Source of the DNA: Variovorax paradoxus
GTDB taxonomy: Bacteria; Pseudomonadota; Gammaproteobacteria; Burkholderiales; Burkholderiaceae_C
DNA: 64,000 bases
Assembly: GCF_030815855.1 (NCBI RefSeq)
Contig: NZ_JAUSXG010000001.1
Location: 2,914,001-2,978,000 of the forward strand
Reading direction: 5' to 3'
Shown: piece after piece, positions 47,103-55,256 of the stretch
Layout: every line of letters starts with the position of its first letter
Position numbering within the stretch: the stretch's first letter is position 1
Translations under genes and position numbers: made by a program
The notes under the pieces: model-generated
What the model was told of the DNA's origin: nothing
Seen by the model: the letters and a program-made list of their open reading frames with translations, nothing else
Databases searched by the model: none

Positions 47103-48113
47103 ATGGCCCTCGTGCTTTCTACCGGCCTGTACCCTGAAACTCCGCCTTGGCGCACCCACGCATGGGAGGTGCCGCACGGCCATGTGCTGCATGTAGAAGA
47201 AAGTGGTGATCCGGCGGGCCTCTGCGCCGTGGTGCTGCACGGCGGACCGGGCTCGGGCACATCGCCGCTGCTGCGCCGCTTCTTCGACCCTGCGCGGTAT
47301 CGCGTGATCTGCATCGACCAGCGCGGTGCCGGCCGGAGCCGCCCGCGCGGTGCGACGGTGCATAACCGCACAGAAAATCTGCTCGAGGATTTACGCCTTG
47401 TGCGCGAGCGGCTCGAAGTGCCGCGCTGGCTCGTGGTCGGCGGCTCATGGGGCGCCACGCTGGCGCTCGCCCATGCGGCGGCAGAGCCGCAAGCGGTGGC
47501 GGCCCTGCTGCTGCGAGCGGTGTTCCTGCCGCGCGCCGAAGACATCGAAGGCTTCTTCCAGGACACAGCCGGCCGCGCCACCGCCGCCTGGGAGCGGTTC
47601 GCCTCCGTGGCACCGACCGATCAACGCCACGACTTGCTGAGCTTTCTCGCCCGCGGCCTCCAGCCACCGGCGCGCGGCGGCGATGCGGACCTTCCCCGGC
47701 GGCTCGCTCTCGCGTGGTGGCATTGGGAAAGAACGCTCGCCGGCGGCGCCTCCCCGGCATCGGACGACGAGCGTGCAGCCGAACCCGATCGCGAGACGCT
47801 CGACGCGCTGGTCGACCGCTACCGGGTGCAGAGCCATTACCTGCTGCACCGCTGTTGGCTCGACACGCCCCCGCTGCTCGATCGGCTCGACGCGCTCCCC
47901 AAGGTGCCCACCCTGCTGCTCCATTCGCGCGACGACCGGGTCTGCCGGCCCGAAGGCGCGCAGGCGGTGCACGAGCGCATCGCACACAGCCAGTTGCAGT
48001 GGGTCGACGGCGCGGGCCACGACCCTTCGCATCCAGCGATGGCATCGGCGATGGTCGCAGCGCTCGACAACTGTGCGCAGCATGGCCACTTCGGAAGCGG
48101 GACTGCGCCGTGA
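47103..48113 (+). CDS. Proline iminopeptidase-like alpha/beta hydrolase
   Basis: 336-residue cytoplasmic alpha/beta hydrolase of the prolyl aminopeptidase family, which removes N-terminal Pro from peptides. The oxyanion motif is HGGPGSG, the nucleophile is in GGSWGAT, the acid in LLHSRDDRV and the His in GAGHDPSHP. ATG 47103 is used; GTG 47085 is an alternative. It is divergent from pqqA and GTGA-coupled to the histidine kinase. No pqqF or pqqG protease gene is in the window, so a role in trimming PqqA-derived peptides is possible, but this is inference. Confidence 0.85.
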   Translation: MALVLSTGLYPETPPWRTHAWEVPHGHVLHVEESGDPAGLCAVVLHGGPGSGTSPLLRRFFDPARYRVICIDQRGAGRSRPRGATVHNRTENLLEDLRLVRERLEVPRWLVVGGSWGATLALAHAAAEPQAVAALLLRAVFLPRAEDIEGFFQDTAGRATAAWERFASVAPTDQRHDLLSFLARGLQPPARGGDADLPRRLALAWWHWERTLAGGASPASDDERAAEPDRETLDALVDRYRVQSHYLLHRCWLDTPPLLDRLDALPKVPTLLLHSRDDRVCRPEGAQAVHERIAHSQLQWVDGAGHDPSHPAMASAMVAALDNCAQHGHFGSGTAP

Positions 48114-49489
48114 CGCTGCGCCTGAAGATCAACCTGATCGTCAGCCTGCTCACGCTGCTGTTCGTTGCGGCCATGCTCGCGCTGCAGGTGCGCGCCATGC
48201 GCGAATCGGTGCATGAAGAAGTCGTGGCGGCCAATCGCGTGGCGGCGCAGCTGCTGAACCGCACCGCCTGGCTCTATGCGGCGCAGGGCACGCCGGCCAT
48301 GCTGTCGTTTCTGCAAGGCGTGGGGCGCGTGCGCTCCAACGACATCACGCTGCTCGACAGCGACGACCGCGTGCTGTACAGCTCGCCCACTTCGGTCTAC
48401 AAGGCCGGGCGCGATGCGCCGGACTGGTTCGCCGGCGTGGTTTCGCCGCCGCCCTCGCAGTTGTCCATTGCCTTTCCGGGCGGCCGGCTCGCGGTGGTTT
48501 CCAACGCTTCGCGCGCCGTGCTCGACGCATGGGACGATTTCGTGCTGCTGATGCTCAGCGCGCTGGGCTTGCTGGCGGTCGTCAACGCGGGCGTGTTCTG
48601 GCTCGTGGGCCGCGCGACGCGCCCGTTCGCGGACATCGTCGATGCACTGAACCAACTCGAGAGCGGCCGCTTCGACGTGGCGCTTCGCGCCCTGCCCGGC
48701 ACCGAGGCCGCAGCCATCGGCGCGGCCTTCAACCGCATGGTCGGCATGCTGCAGCAGCACATCGAGACCGAGCGCCGCGCCGTGCGGGCCGAAGGTCGCC
48801 TGTCGGAAAGCCGCGAGCTCGGCCGCTGGGTCGACCAGAAGATCGAGCAGGAGCGCCGCCTCATCGCGCGCGAGCTGCACGACGAACTGGGGCAGTCGGT
48901 CACCGCGATGCGCAGCATGGCCTTGTCGATCGCGCAGCGCGTGCAGGCGCTCGACCCGCAGGCCGAGCAGGCGGCGCGGCTGATCGCCGAGGAATCTGGC
49001 CGCCTCTACACGGCCATGCACGGCATGATCCCGCGCCTGACGCCGCTGGTGCTCGACAAGTTCGGGCTGGTGGCCGCACTCGAAGACCTGGTGGAGCGAA
49101 CCCGCAACAGCCATGGCGAGGTGCAGATCGACTGGCATCTGGACATCGAGCTCGACCGGCTCCGGCTCGACACCGACACCGCGCTGGTGCTGTACCGCGC
49201 CGCGCAGGAAGGCATCACCAACGCCCTGCGGCACGGCGAGGCGCGCCGTATCGTGCTTGCATTGCAGGGCGACCAACAAACGGTGAAGCTCACGCTGACG
49301 GACGATGGGCACGGCCTTCCCGGCCCTGCCGCTGCAAGGGAAACCAGCACCGGGCACTATGGCCTGCGGTGGCTCGCGGAGCGCATCGACAGCCTGGGCG
49401 GCGAGTTGCGCCTTGAACCCGCCGCGCCCAGCGGTGCCCAATTGACGGTGCGGCTGCCTTTGCCGGCAGCCGCCGCGGAGAACACATGA
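48110..49489 (+). CDS. Sensor histidine kinase, NarX-type (HisKA_3)
   Basis: 459-residue membrane kinase: N-terminal helix (LKINLIVSLLTLLFVAAML), a periplasmic sensor of about 110 residues, a second helix (FVLLMLSALGLLAVVNAGV), HAMP (GRATRPFADIVDALNQ), a DHp domain with His in ARELHDELGQSV, and ATPase boxes AAQEGITNALRHG, DDGHGLPG and HYGLRWLAERI. It starts with GTG 48110 overlapping the hydrolase stop, and its stop overlaps the response regulator start (ATGA). The signal is unknown; C1 substrate, PQQ or metal are candidates given the neighbours. Confidence 0.9.
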   Translation: MTLRLKINLIVSLLTLLFVAAMLALQVRAMRESVHEEVVAANRVAAQLLNRTAWLYAAQGTPAMLSFLQGVGRVRSNDITLLDSDDRVLYSSPTSVYKAGRDAPDWFAGVVSPPPSQLSIAFPGGRLAVVSNASRAVLDAWDDFVLLMLSALGLLAVVNAGVFWLVGRATRPFADIVDALNQLESGRFDVALRALPGTEAAAIGAAFNRMVGMLQQHIETERRAVRAEGRLSESRELGRWVDQKIEQERRLIARELHDELGQSVTAMRSMALSIAQRVQALDPQAEQAARLIAEESGRLYTAMHGMIPRLTPLVLDKFGLVAALEDLVERTRNSHGEVQIDWHLDIELDRLRLDTDTALVLYRAAQEGITNALRHGEARRIVLALQGDQQTVKLTLTDDGHGLPGPAAARETSTGHYGLRWLAERIDSLGGELRLEPAAPSGAQLTVRLPLPAAAAENT

Positions 49490-50133
49490 CCCAGGCGACT
49501 CAGCCGATTCGAGTGATGCTGGTGGACGACCACGCGCTGGTGCGCATGGGCTTTCGCATGCTGCTGGCCGACGCGCAGATCGAAGTGGCGGCCGAAGCCG
49601 ACACCGGCGAACAGGCCTGCCAGGACTATCCGCAGGTGCGGCCCGACCTGGTGGTGATGGACCTTTCGATGCCCGGCATGGGCGGCCTCGAAGCCCTGCG
49701 GCGCCTGCTGGCCCACGACCCCAAAGCGCGCGTGCTGGCGTTGTCGGCACATGAAGACACCATTCATCCGCGCCGCGTGCTGCGGGCCGGCGCACTCGGC
49801 TACCTGGCCAAGCGCAGCGCGCCCGACGCGCTGATTGCCGCCGTGAAGGCGGTGGCGCGGGGCGAGCGCTACATCGACGCCAACACTGCGCAGGCGCTCG
49901 CGACGGCGCAGATCGAGGGCGAAGCCAACCCGGCCGACCTGCTCAGCGAGCGCGAGTTCTCGGTCTTCATCCAACTCGCGCGCGGCATGACGGTAGCGCA
50001 GATTGCGAGCACGCTGAACCTTTCGCTCAGCACGGTCGGTTCGCACCTTTACCGCGTGAAGCAGAAGCTCGGCGCCACGAACCAGGCCGAGCTGACGTGG
50101 GTGGCGCTGCGGTGGGGGTTGATCCAGGTGTAG
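49486..50133 (+). CDS. NarL/LuxR-family response regulator
   Basis: 215-residue regulator, the partner of the preceding kinase. The receiver has the acidic pair VDDH, the phospho-acceptor Asp in VVMDLSMPGMGG and Lys in GYLAKRS. The C-terminal LuxR helix-turn-helix is LSEREFSVFIQLARGMTVAQ through LSTVGSHLYRVKQKLGA. It probably controls methylotrophy or PQQ genes nearby. The 3' end is one base from the convergent HAD gene. Confidence 0.92.
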   Translation: MTQATQPIRVMLVDDHALVRMGFRMLLADAQIEVAAEADTGEQACQDYPQVRPDLVVMDLSMPGMGGLEALRRLLAHDPKARVLALSAHEDTIHPRRVLRAGALGYLAKRSAPDALIAAVKAVARGERYIDANTAQALATAQIEGEANPADLLSEREFSVFIQLARGMTVAQIASTLNLSLSTVGSHLYRVKQKLGATNQAELTWVALRWGLIQV

Positions 50134-50134
50134 C

Positions 50135-50791
50135 TCAGCTGCGCTCGAGAATCGGCCAGCCGGATTGCAACGCCCGCGCGCGCAGGCGTTCATCCGGGGC
50201 CACTGCCACAGGGTCCGATACCGCCTCCAGCAACGGCAAGTCGCTCGCCGAATCGGAATAGAACCACGACTGCTCGAGCGCATCGAGCCGCGTGCCATGC
50301 AGCGCCAACCACTGGTTCACATGCGCCAGCTTGTGAACCCCGAAGCACGGGTCGCCATCGATGCCGCCGTCGAGCGTGTCGTCGATCACCAGCGAGCGCG
50401 TGGCCAGCACGTCGGCCACGCCGAACACCCGGCCGAAGGGCTCGGCGATGAAGCGGGTGGTCGCGGTCACGATGGCGCAGAGGTGGCCCGCGGCCTGGTG
50501 CTTTCGCACCAGCGCGCGCATCGCCTCGGGCACCCGCGGCGCCATCTCGGCCTCGAACTCCGCGGCCCACTGCCGGAGCCTGAGCATCCCGAAGCTCGCC
50601 AGCGGCGCAACGCTGACGCGATGCAGCTCGCGGATGTCGAGCGTGCCGTCCAAGTACTGCTGGCAATAGCCGAGGTAGACCGTTTCGGCATCCGCCGGGA
50701 GCACGCCGCGCGCCACCAGGAAGCGCGTCCAGGCCATGCCGCTGTCGAACGGAATCAGCGTGTGATCGAGATCGAACAGCGCCAGCTTCAT
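50135..50791 (-). CDS. HAD-IB family phosphatase (SerB-like)
   Basis: 218-residue HAD-superfamily phosphatase of subfamily IB. Motif I is FDLDHTLIPFDSG, motif II is IVTATTRFI, and motif IV is YSDSASDLPLLEAV. Relatives act on phosphoserine or similar small phosphates; the substrate is not clear here. It follows pabBC on the same strand by 31 bases, so it could supply a dephosphorylation step in H4MPT or methylofuran synthesis, or be unrelated. Confidence 0.85.
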   Translation of the reverse strand: MKLALFDLDHTLIPFDSGMAWTRFLVARGVLPADAETVYLGYCQQYLDGTLDIRELHRVSVAPLASFGMLRLRQWAAEFEAEMAPRVPEAMRALVRKHQAAGHLCAIVTATTRFIAEPFGRVFGVADVLATRSLVIDDTLDGGIDGDPCFGVHKLAHVNQWLALHGTRLDALEQSWFYSDSASDLPLLEAVSDPVAVAPDERLRARALQSGWPILERS

Positions 50792-50822
50792 TGCGGGACC
50801 GACAGCGAACTGCGCATCGGCA

Positions 50823-52760
50823 TCAAGCAGCAGCAGCAGCCGAAGCCTCTTGCGGCCGCAGCTGAGACTCAGTGAGCAACTGCGCCGGCAGCACGCCGCG
50901 CAACGCGTTGCACACCACGAGCTTCTGTGCCGCTTGCAGGTCTTGCAGAGACAGGCTGCGCTCCGCGGCTTCCCAGATGGAGTCTTCGATCAGCACGCCG
51001 CGCATCACGCCGGGCAGCGCACCGTCGGAAACGGGCGGTGTCCACCAGCGACCGTCGATGCGTGCAAAGAGCGTGCTGCGCCCGCCTTCGACAAGCCGGC
51101 CGTCCTCCGTGAAGAACAGGCTGTCGAAGGCGCCGGCGCGTTCCGCGGCGCGCACGCCAGCATCGTAGTGCTGGCGCACGGTGGTCTTGAAGGCGGCCAG
51201 CGGATTGGCATTGGGCAAGCGCTGGTCCGCAACAACGAGCTTGACCGCGCCCGGAGGCAACGGCGGCAACGGGGAGTGCGTGATGCCGATGCGCCCGTCG
51301 TGCGCAAGCGCCAGGCGCAGCCGCGACGGCTGGCTGGGCGACAGTGCGGGCAATGCTTCTTGCAGCGCCTCCATTGCGGCATCGCGGCTGAACCTGAAGC
51401 CCAGCGCACGCGCGCTGCCCGCCAGCCGGCCCAGGTGCCGGTCCAGGTAGCGGATGCCTTCGCGCGGTGTGACCAGCATGGTTTCGAAGAGCTCGAAACC
51501 GGGATCGAGGGCGGTGAGAAAGCGCGCCTTGAGCAGGCACTCCTCGAACTCGTCGGCCGCGACGCTGTCTTGCACGATGCCAGCGCCGATGCCCAGGCGC
51601 AGCGGCCGCAAGCCCTCGCATTCCGCGCCCAGCGTGAGCGTGCGAATGGCCACCGAGAGGCAGAAGTCGCCGATGGCCTCGCCTTGCGCCGGCGCATCGA
51701 CCCAGCCGATGGCGCCGCAGTAAAGGCCGCGCGACGTGCTCTCGAGTTCGGCGATCCATTCCATGGTGCGATGCTTGGGCGCACCGGTGATGGAGCCGCA
51801 GGGAAACACCGCGCGCAGCAGCTCGGGCATGCCGACGCCTGCCCGCAGCGTCGCCTGCACGGTCGAGGTCATCTGGAACACGGTGGCGTAGGGCTCGATG
51901 GCGAAGAGCGTCGGCACCTTGACAGAACCGACCTCGGCCACGCGGCCGATGTCGTTGCGCAACAGGTCGACGATCATCACGTTCTCGGCCCGGTTCTTGG
52001 TGTCGACCGAGAGCAGGCGCGCCATTTCGCTGTCGCCTTCGGGCGCATCGACGCGCGCCGCGGTGCCTTTCATGGGGCGCGCGGTGAGCACGCCGGCGTC
52101 GTTCCGCAGGAAGAGTTCGGGCGAGCAGGAGAGCACGTGGGTGGTTTCCTCCGCCGGGTCGTTCTCGCCGGCCGTGCCGGTGCTTTCCGGCAGCGCGATC
52201 AGCGCGCCATAGGCCACCGGCTGCCGCTCGCGCAGCCGGCGGTACAAAGCAACGGGCGAACCATAGCTTCGTCCATGCAGCCGGTACGTGAAGTTGACCT
52301 GGTAGGTCTCGCCCGCGGCGATGGCTTCGTGAATGCGCGCGATGGCCTCGGTGAAGGCGGGTTCGTCGATGCTGGGCTGCAGGTCCATCACGCCGGCGGG
52401 CTGCGAGATGCCGGCTTCATGCGCTTCGCCGGCCTCGCGCCGTTCGAGCTTTTCCAGCCAGGTGCCGGCCTCGCCGGCCGAGAGCCTGGCGCAGTCGCGG
52501 AACATCAACACGCGCAGTGCCGAAGCGTCGTTCGGCGCGAGCCGTGCCTGCCCCGCATGCAACAGCTTGGCGCCCCATTCGTAGTCGGCCAGCAGCACCG
52601 CATGCAGGCCCTGGCGCAAATCGGCATCGACCCGCGCCCACATGTCGGCGAGGCCGGCCGCATCGGTGCAGCGGTGCTCGCGGACGAACCCGGTATGCAG
52701 CCGGCTCGTGGGCCGCTCCGGCGTCGAGCCGCAGTCGTCGAGAAGCGCGAAAGATGGCAA
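50823..52760 (-). CDS. pabB: PabBC fusion: aminodeoxychorismate synthase component I and aminodeoxychorismate lyase
   Basis: 645-residue fusion making p-aminobenzoate from chorismate. Residues about 70-400 are PabB (TARPMKGTAARVDAP, DTKNRAENVMIVDLLRNDIG, FPCGSITGAPKHRTMEWI). The rest is a PabC-type lyase (RYLDRHLGRLAGSARALGF, AAFKTTVRQHYDAG with the likely PLP lysine). The start is TTG 52760, supported by GGAG six bases upstream and by its place just after the Fae-like stop. p-Aminobenzoate is the precursor of H4MPT as well as folate, which explains its place in this C1 operon. Confidence 0.9.
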   Translation of the reverse strand: MPSFALLDDCGSTPERPTSRLHTGFVREHRCTDAAGLADMWARVDADLRQGLHAVLLADYEWGAKLLHAGQARLAPNDASALRVLMFRDCARLSAGEAGTWLEKLERREAGEAHEAGISQPAGVMDLQPSIDEPAFTEAIARIHEAIAAGETYQVNFTYRLHGRSYGSPVALYRRLRERQPVAYGALIALPESTGTAGENDPAEETTHVLSCSPELFLRNDAGVLTARPMKGTAARVDAPEGDSEMARLLSVDTKNRAENVMIVDLLRNDIGRVAEVGSVKVPTLFAIEPYATVFQMTSTVQATLRAGVGMPELLRAVFPCGSITGAPKHRTMEWIAELESTSRGLYCGAIGWVDAPAQGEAIGDFCLSVAIRTLTLGAECEGLRPLRLGIGAGIVQDSVAADEFEECLLKARFLTALDPGFELFETMLVTPREGIRYLDRHLGRLAGSARALGFRFSRDAAMEALQEALPALSPSQPSRLRLALAHDGRIGITHSPLPPLPPGAVKLVVADQRLPNANPLAAFKTTVRQHYDAGVRAAERAGAFDSLFFTEDGRLVEGGRSTLFARIDGRWWTPPVSDGALPGVMRGVLIEDSIWEAAERSLSLQDLQAAQKLVVCNALRGVLPAQLLTESQLRPQEASAAAAA

Positions 52761-52762
52761 GG

Positions 52763-53296
52763 TCAGCTCCAGTCGTCCATGTCGTGCTTGATGCGATGGC
52801 GGTTGGCAATCAGCTCGTCGACCGAGGGCTCGTTGTTCAGCGCGCGCCGGATGGCCAGCTTGGTGGCTTCGTAGTTGGTACGGTACATGTCTTTCTTGTC
52901 GAGGTCCTGGTCTTTGGCGCAGCGCGGATCGATCCACACCAGGCTGATGATGCACAGCGAGTTGGCGTGTTCCCTGGGGATGATGCCTTCGATCAGGCAA
53001 TCGACCACCGCGTCGGCCGTTGCGCTCTGCACCACGCCGCCGAACAGGTCGATGTTGCCCACATCCTTCAGCGTGACCTTGGGCACCATGATCGTGGCCG
53101 GCCGCACGAGCTGGTTGCACGCACGGATCGCGAACATCGCGGTATGGCCCTTGCTCTGCGCCATCATATTGGCGAAGGCCTGGCCCACGGGCCCGTCTGT
53201 CGCGCCGATCAGGATCTCTGGCATGGCGTCGGTGAACTGGCCCTCCCTGGCAAGAACGGTGGCTTCGCCTGCATGGAAAAGATAAGGGTGCGTCAT
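52763..53296 (-). CDS. Formaldehyde-activating enzyme (Fae) homologue
   Basis: 177-residue protein of the Fae family, whose founding member condenses formaldehyde with tetrahydromethanopterin. Shared blocks are QAFANMMAQSKGHTAMFAI, PATIMVPKVTLKD, IPREHANSLCIISLVWIDP and NYEATKLAIRRAL. The N-terminal block that carries the catalytic His of Fae (VAHIDLIIG in the methylobacterial enzyme) reads DAMPEILIG here, with Met at residue 25 where His is expected. It may therefore be a Fae2/Fae3-type paralogue with another role. It sits between pabBC and fhcC in the H4MPT block. Confidence 0.88.
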   Translation of the reverse strand: MTHPYLFHAGEATVLAREGQFTDAMPEILIGATDGPVGQAFANMMAQSKGHTAMFAIRACNQLVRPATIMVPKVTLKDVGNIDLFGGVVQSATADAVVDCLIEGIIPREHANSLCIISLVWIDPRCAKDQDLDKKDMYRTNYEATKLAIRRALNNEPSVDELIANRHRIKHDMDDWS

Positions 53297-53338
53297 ATGG
53301 AGAGTATCCGGAGGGTTTGAAAAGCCTTGGGGCGAGTC

Positions 53339-54166
53339 TCAAAGGCAGATGAGAAGCTCGCCTTTGCCGTCGGCCGAGAGATCGCCCAGGTGGCGTTCGA
53401 TGCGGCGTGCGGGCAAGCCGCTGAAAAGTCCGCCGTGGCGCGCGAGGTCGCGTGCCAGCAGCGCCCAGAACACCGGAGTCGCGGCGCGGTTGGGCACGAA
53501 GGTCAGCGCCGTCCGGAGGCCTTCCGGCAGGGCCGCTCCCGCCTCGGCGAAGACGATGCTGCCGCGGCGCATGCCATAGCCCGCATGCGCGCCGACATGC
53601 CCGCCCACGGCGATCGTACCCGCCACCATGCGCGAACCCAGGAACGCGCCCGTGCCGCCATGAACCAGCGCGGTGCCGCGGCGCATGCGGTCGCCGAAGC
53701 GCTCGCCCGCGTTGCCGTGAACGACGAAGGTGCCGCCGCGCATGCCGTCCATGCTGCCGGGCAGGGTACTCGCGGCGAAATCGCCAACGTCGCCCGCCAC
53801 CGTGAGCATGCCGCCCGCCATTTCGCAGGCGGCCAGCAAGCCGGCACGGCCTTCGATGCGCAGCTCGCCGCCGCGCATGCAGCCGCCCGCATAGTGGCCC
53901 GCATGGCCGTCGACGCGAATGCGGCCACCGTCCATCTGCCAGCCGATGCGGTCGAAGCGCTCTAGGTTGCCCTCGAAATGCAGCACGCCCTCCTCGCCCG
54001 GCGTGATGTCGAACAGCTCGGCCAGCGCCAGCATCTCGTTGCCGTGTCCCACGGGCAGCTGCCCGACCTGCGCAGCCGACAGTTGTGCAAGCGCAACCGG
54101 CACGATGCCGCGCAGATCGACGCGCAATGCGGGCATCTGCCGCAGCCTGAAATGCCATCCGCTCAT
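53339..54166 (-). CDS. fhcC: FhcC, formyltransferase/hydrolase complex subunit C
   Basis: 275-residue subunit of the bacterial Fhc complex, related to subunit C of formylmethanofuran dehydrogenase. It is a beta-helix built of repeats of the form GGxxxVxGxxGxxxGxxMxxG (for example GGRIRVDGHAGHYAGGCM and RGGTFVVHGNAGERFGDRM). ATG 54166 has GGAGG upstream. A 59-base tandem duplication lies between it and fhcD and carries the ribosome site. Confidence 0.92.
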   Translation of the reverse strand: MSGWHFRLRQMPALRVDLRGIVPVALAQLSAAQVGQLPVGHGNEMLALAELFDITPGEEGVLHFEGNLERFDRIGWQMDGGRIRVDGHAGHYAGGCMRGGELRIEGRAGLLAACEMAGGMLTVAGDVGDFAASTLPGSMDGMRGGTFVVHGNAGERFGDRMRRGTALVHGGTGAFLGSRMVAGTIAVGGHVGAHAGYGMRRGSIVFAEAGAALPEGLRTALTFVPNRAATPVFWALLARDLARHGGLFSGLPARRIERHLGDLSADGKGELLICL

Positions 54167-54279
54167 AACGCAACCTCCGCGCTGCGCGCTGCGGTATTCG
54201 CCTTGGGAGCGGCCCGGCGGCTCATAACGCAACCTCCGCGCTGCGCGCTGCGGTATTCGCCTTGGGAGCGGCCCGGCGG
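54162..54279. repeat. 59-base tandem duplication at the fhcD-fhcC junction
   Basis: Two head-to-tail copies, 54162-54220 and 54221-54279, appear identical. Each copy, read on the minus strand, carries an ATG, twenty codons (MSRRAAPKANTAARSAEVAL), a GGAGG ribosome site and a TTATGA junction that overlaps the next ATG. A ribosome leaving fhcD could thus pass through two tiny reading frames (54284-54222 and 54225-54163) before starting fhcC. The symmetry suggests a recent duplication of the fhcC translation start region. Confidence 0.85.
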
Positions 54280-54280
54280 C

Positions 54281-55243
54281 TCATGGCGAATCTCCCGCGC
54301 CAAGCAGCTTGTGCAAGTGGAAATGGAAGGGGCCCAGCTTGCCGCCGTAGTTGCCGGCGGAGATGCGCAGCAGCCCGCCGGCCGGCCCGATGGCGATGGC
54401 GGCCTCCATGCCGACGCGCATGGCGGCGGCCACGTCGGCTTCGGTCAGGCCGTCGATCACGATTTCCATCACGCAGCCGATCTCCTCGGTGGATGCAGCA
54501 CCACGGCCTGCCAGTTCGCTGTGGGCCACGAGGCCCACGAGGCTGGGGCAGAAGGCGTCGTTGGTCGAGGCATTCAGGTTCGCGTAGCGGCTGCCGACCT
54601 TCGAGCCCGAGCGCACCACGCCGCCTGGAAACGGCATGACCACGTTGGGCAGCCGCTTCATCGCCGCCACGGCAGCCTCGGAGGCAGCCAATGCGCCATC
54701 GGTGTCGCGCGCCAGCAGCAGCAGGTTGCCGCCGCCGACCGCCTTGACCACGGGCGTATCTTCCTGTGCGACGAATTCGCCGTCCATCACCGGCACGCGC
54801 CAGTAGCGCACGCCGTCGATCACCTTCGAAATCTGCCAGCCGTCGCCGAAGAAGCGCAGGTTCTTGCCGAGCGCGGCCACGTCGCTGCCGGCATGGCGCG
54901 GCAGGCCGGCGAACACCGCCGTGGTCGGGCAGGTCAGCACGCACTGGCCCACGCGGCGCTCGAGCTGCTTGCCAAGCTCCTTGCCCGACATGGAGAACAT
55001 CAGCACGCTCACGCCCGGCCGGCCATCGGGCGTCTCGCTCGGGCTCAGCTCGCGCTCGATGCCGGCCTCGCAACCGCAGGCGATGACCGAGGTCGCGAAG
55101 CCCGTGGCGGACACCGCCGCATGGCGCGCCCATTCGAGGGTGTGCGCCGTAATGACGATGCGCGTGGCCTTCATCGGAAAGGCCTCTGCAAAGGTTTCGT
55201 CGACGACGACGCCGTTGCGTTGCAGGGGCGGCGCCGCCGTCAT
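54281..55243 (-). CDS. fhcD: FhcD, formylmethanofuran-H4MPT formyltransferase
   Basis: 320-residue formyltransferase that moves the formyl group from formyl-H4MPT to methylofuran. Family blocks are NGVVVDETFAEAFPMKATR, GCEAGIERELSPSETPDGR, CPTTAVFAGLP, and ISAGNYGGKLGPFHFHLHKL. It is a single protein here, as in Burkholderiales. ATG 55243 is used. Its stop overlaps the first mini-frame start of the tandem repeat (ATGA at 54281-54284). Confidence 0.94.
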   Translation of the reverse strand: MTAAPPLQRNGVVVDETFAEAFPMKATRIVITAHTLEWARHAAVSATGFATSVIACGCEAGIERELSPSETPDGRPGVSVLMFSMSGKELGKQLERRVGQCVLTCPTTAVFAGLPRHAGSDVAALGKNLRFFGDGWQISKVIDGVRYWRVPVMDGEFVAQEDTPVVKAVGGGNLLLLARDTDGALAASEAAVAAMKRLPNVVMPFPGGVVRSGSKVGSRYANLNASTNDAFCPSLVGLVAHSELAGRGAASTEEIGCVMEIVIDGLTEADVAAAMRVGMEAAIAIGPAGGLLRISAGNYGGKLGPFHFHLHKLLGAGDSP

Positions 55244-55256
55244 GCCGCACCCGCCT

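Noticed and set aside
50823..54173. 1116-codon minus-strand frame that would fuse PabBC to an upstream protein
   Set aside because: The part above 52760 is a shadow of the Fae-like and fhcC genes. A TTG with a ribosome site defines the real start.
54163..54284. Two 20-residue peptides as genes
   Set aside because: They are copies of a duplicated translation start region. I report them as a repeat and a finding rather than as proteins with a function.
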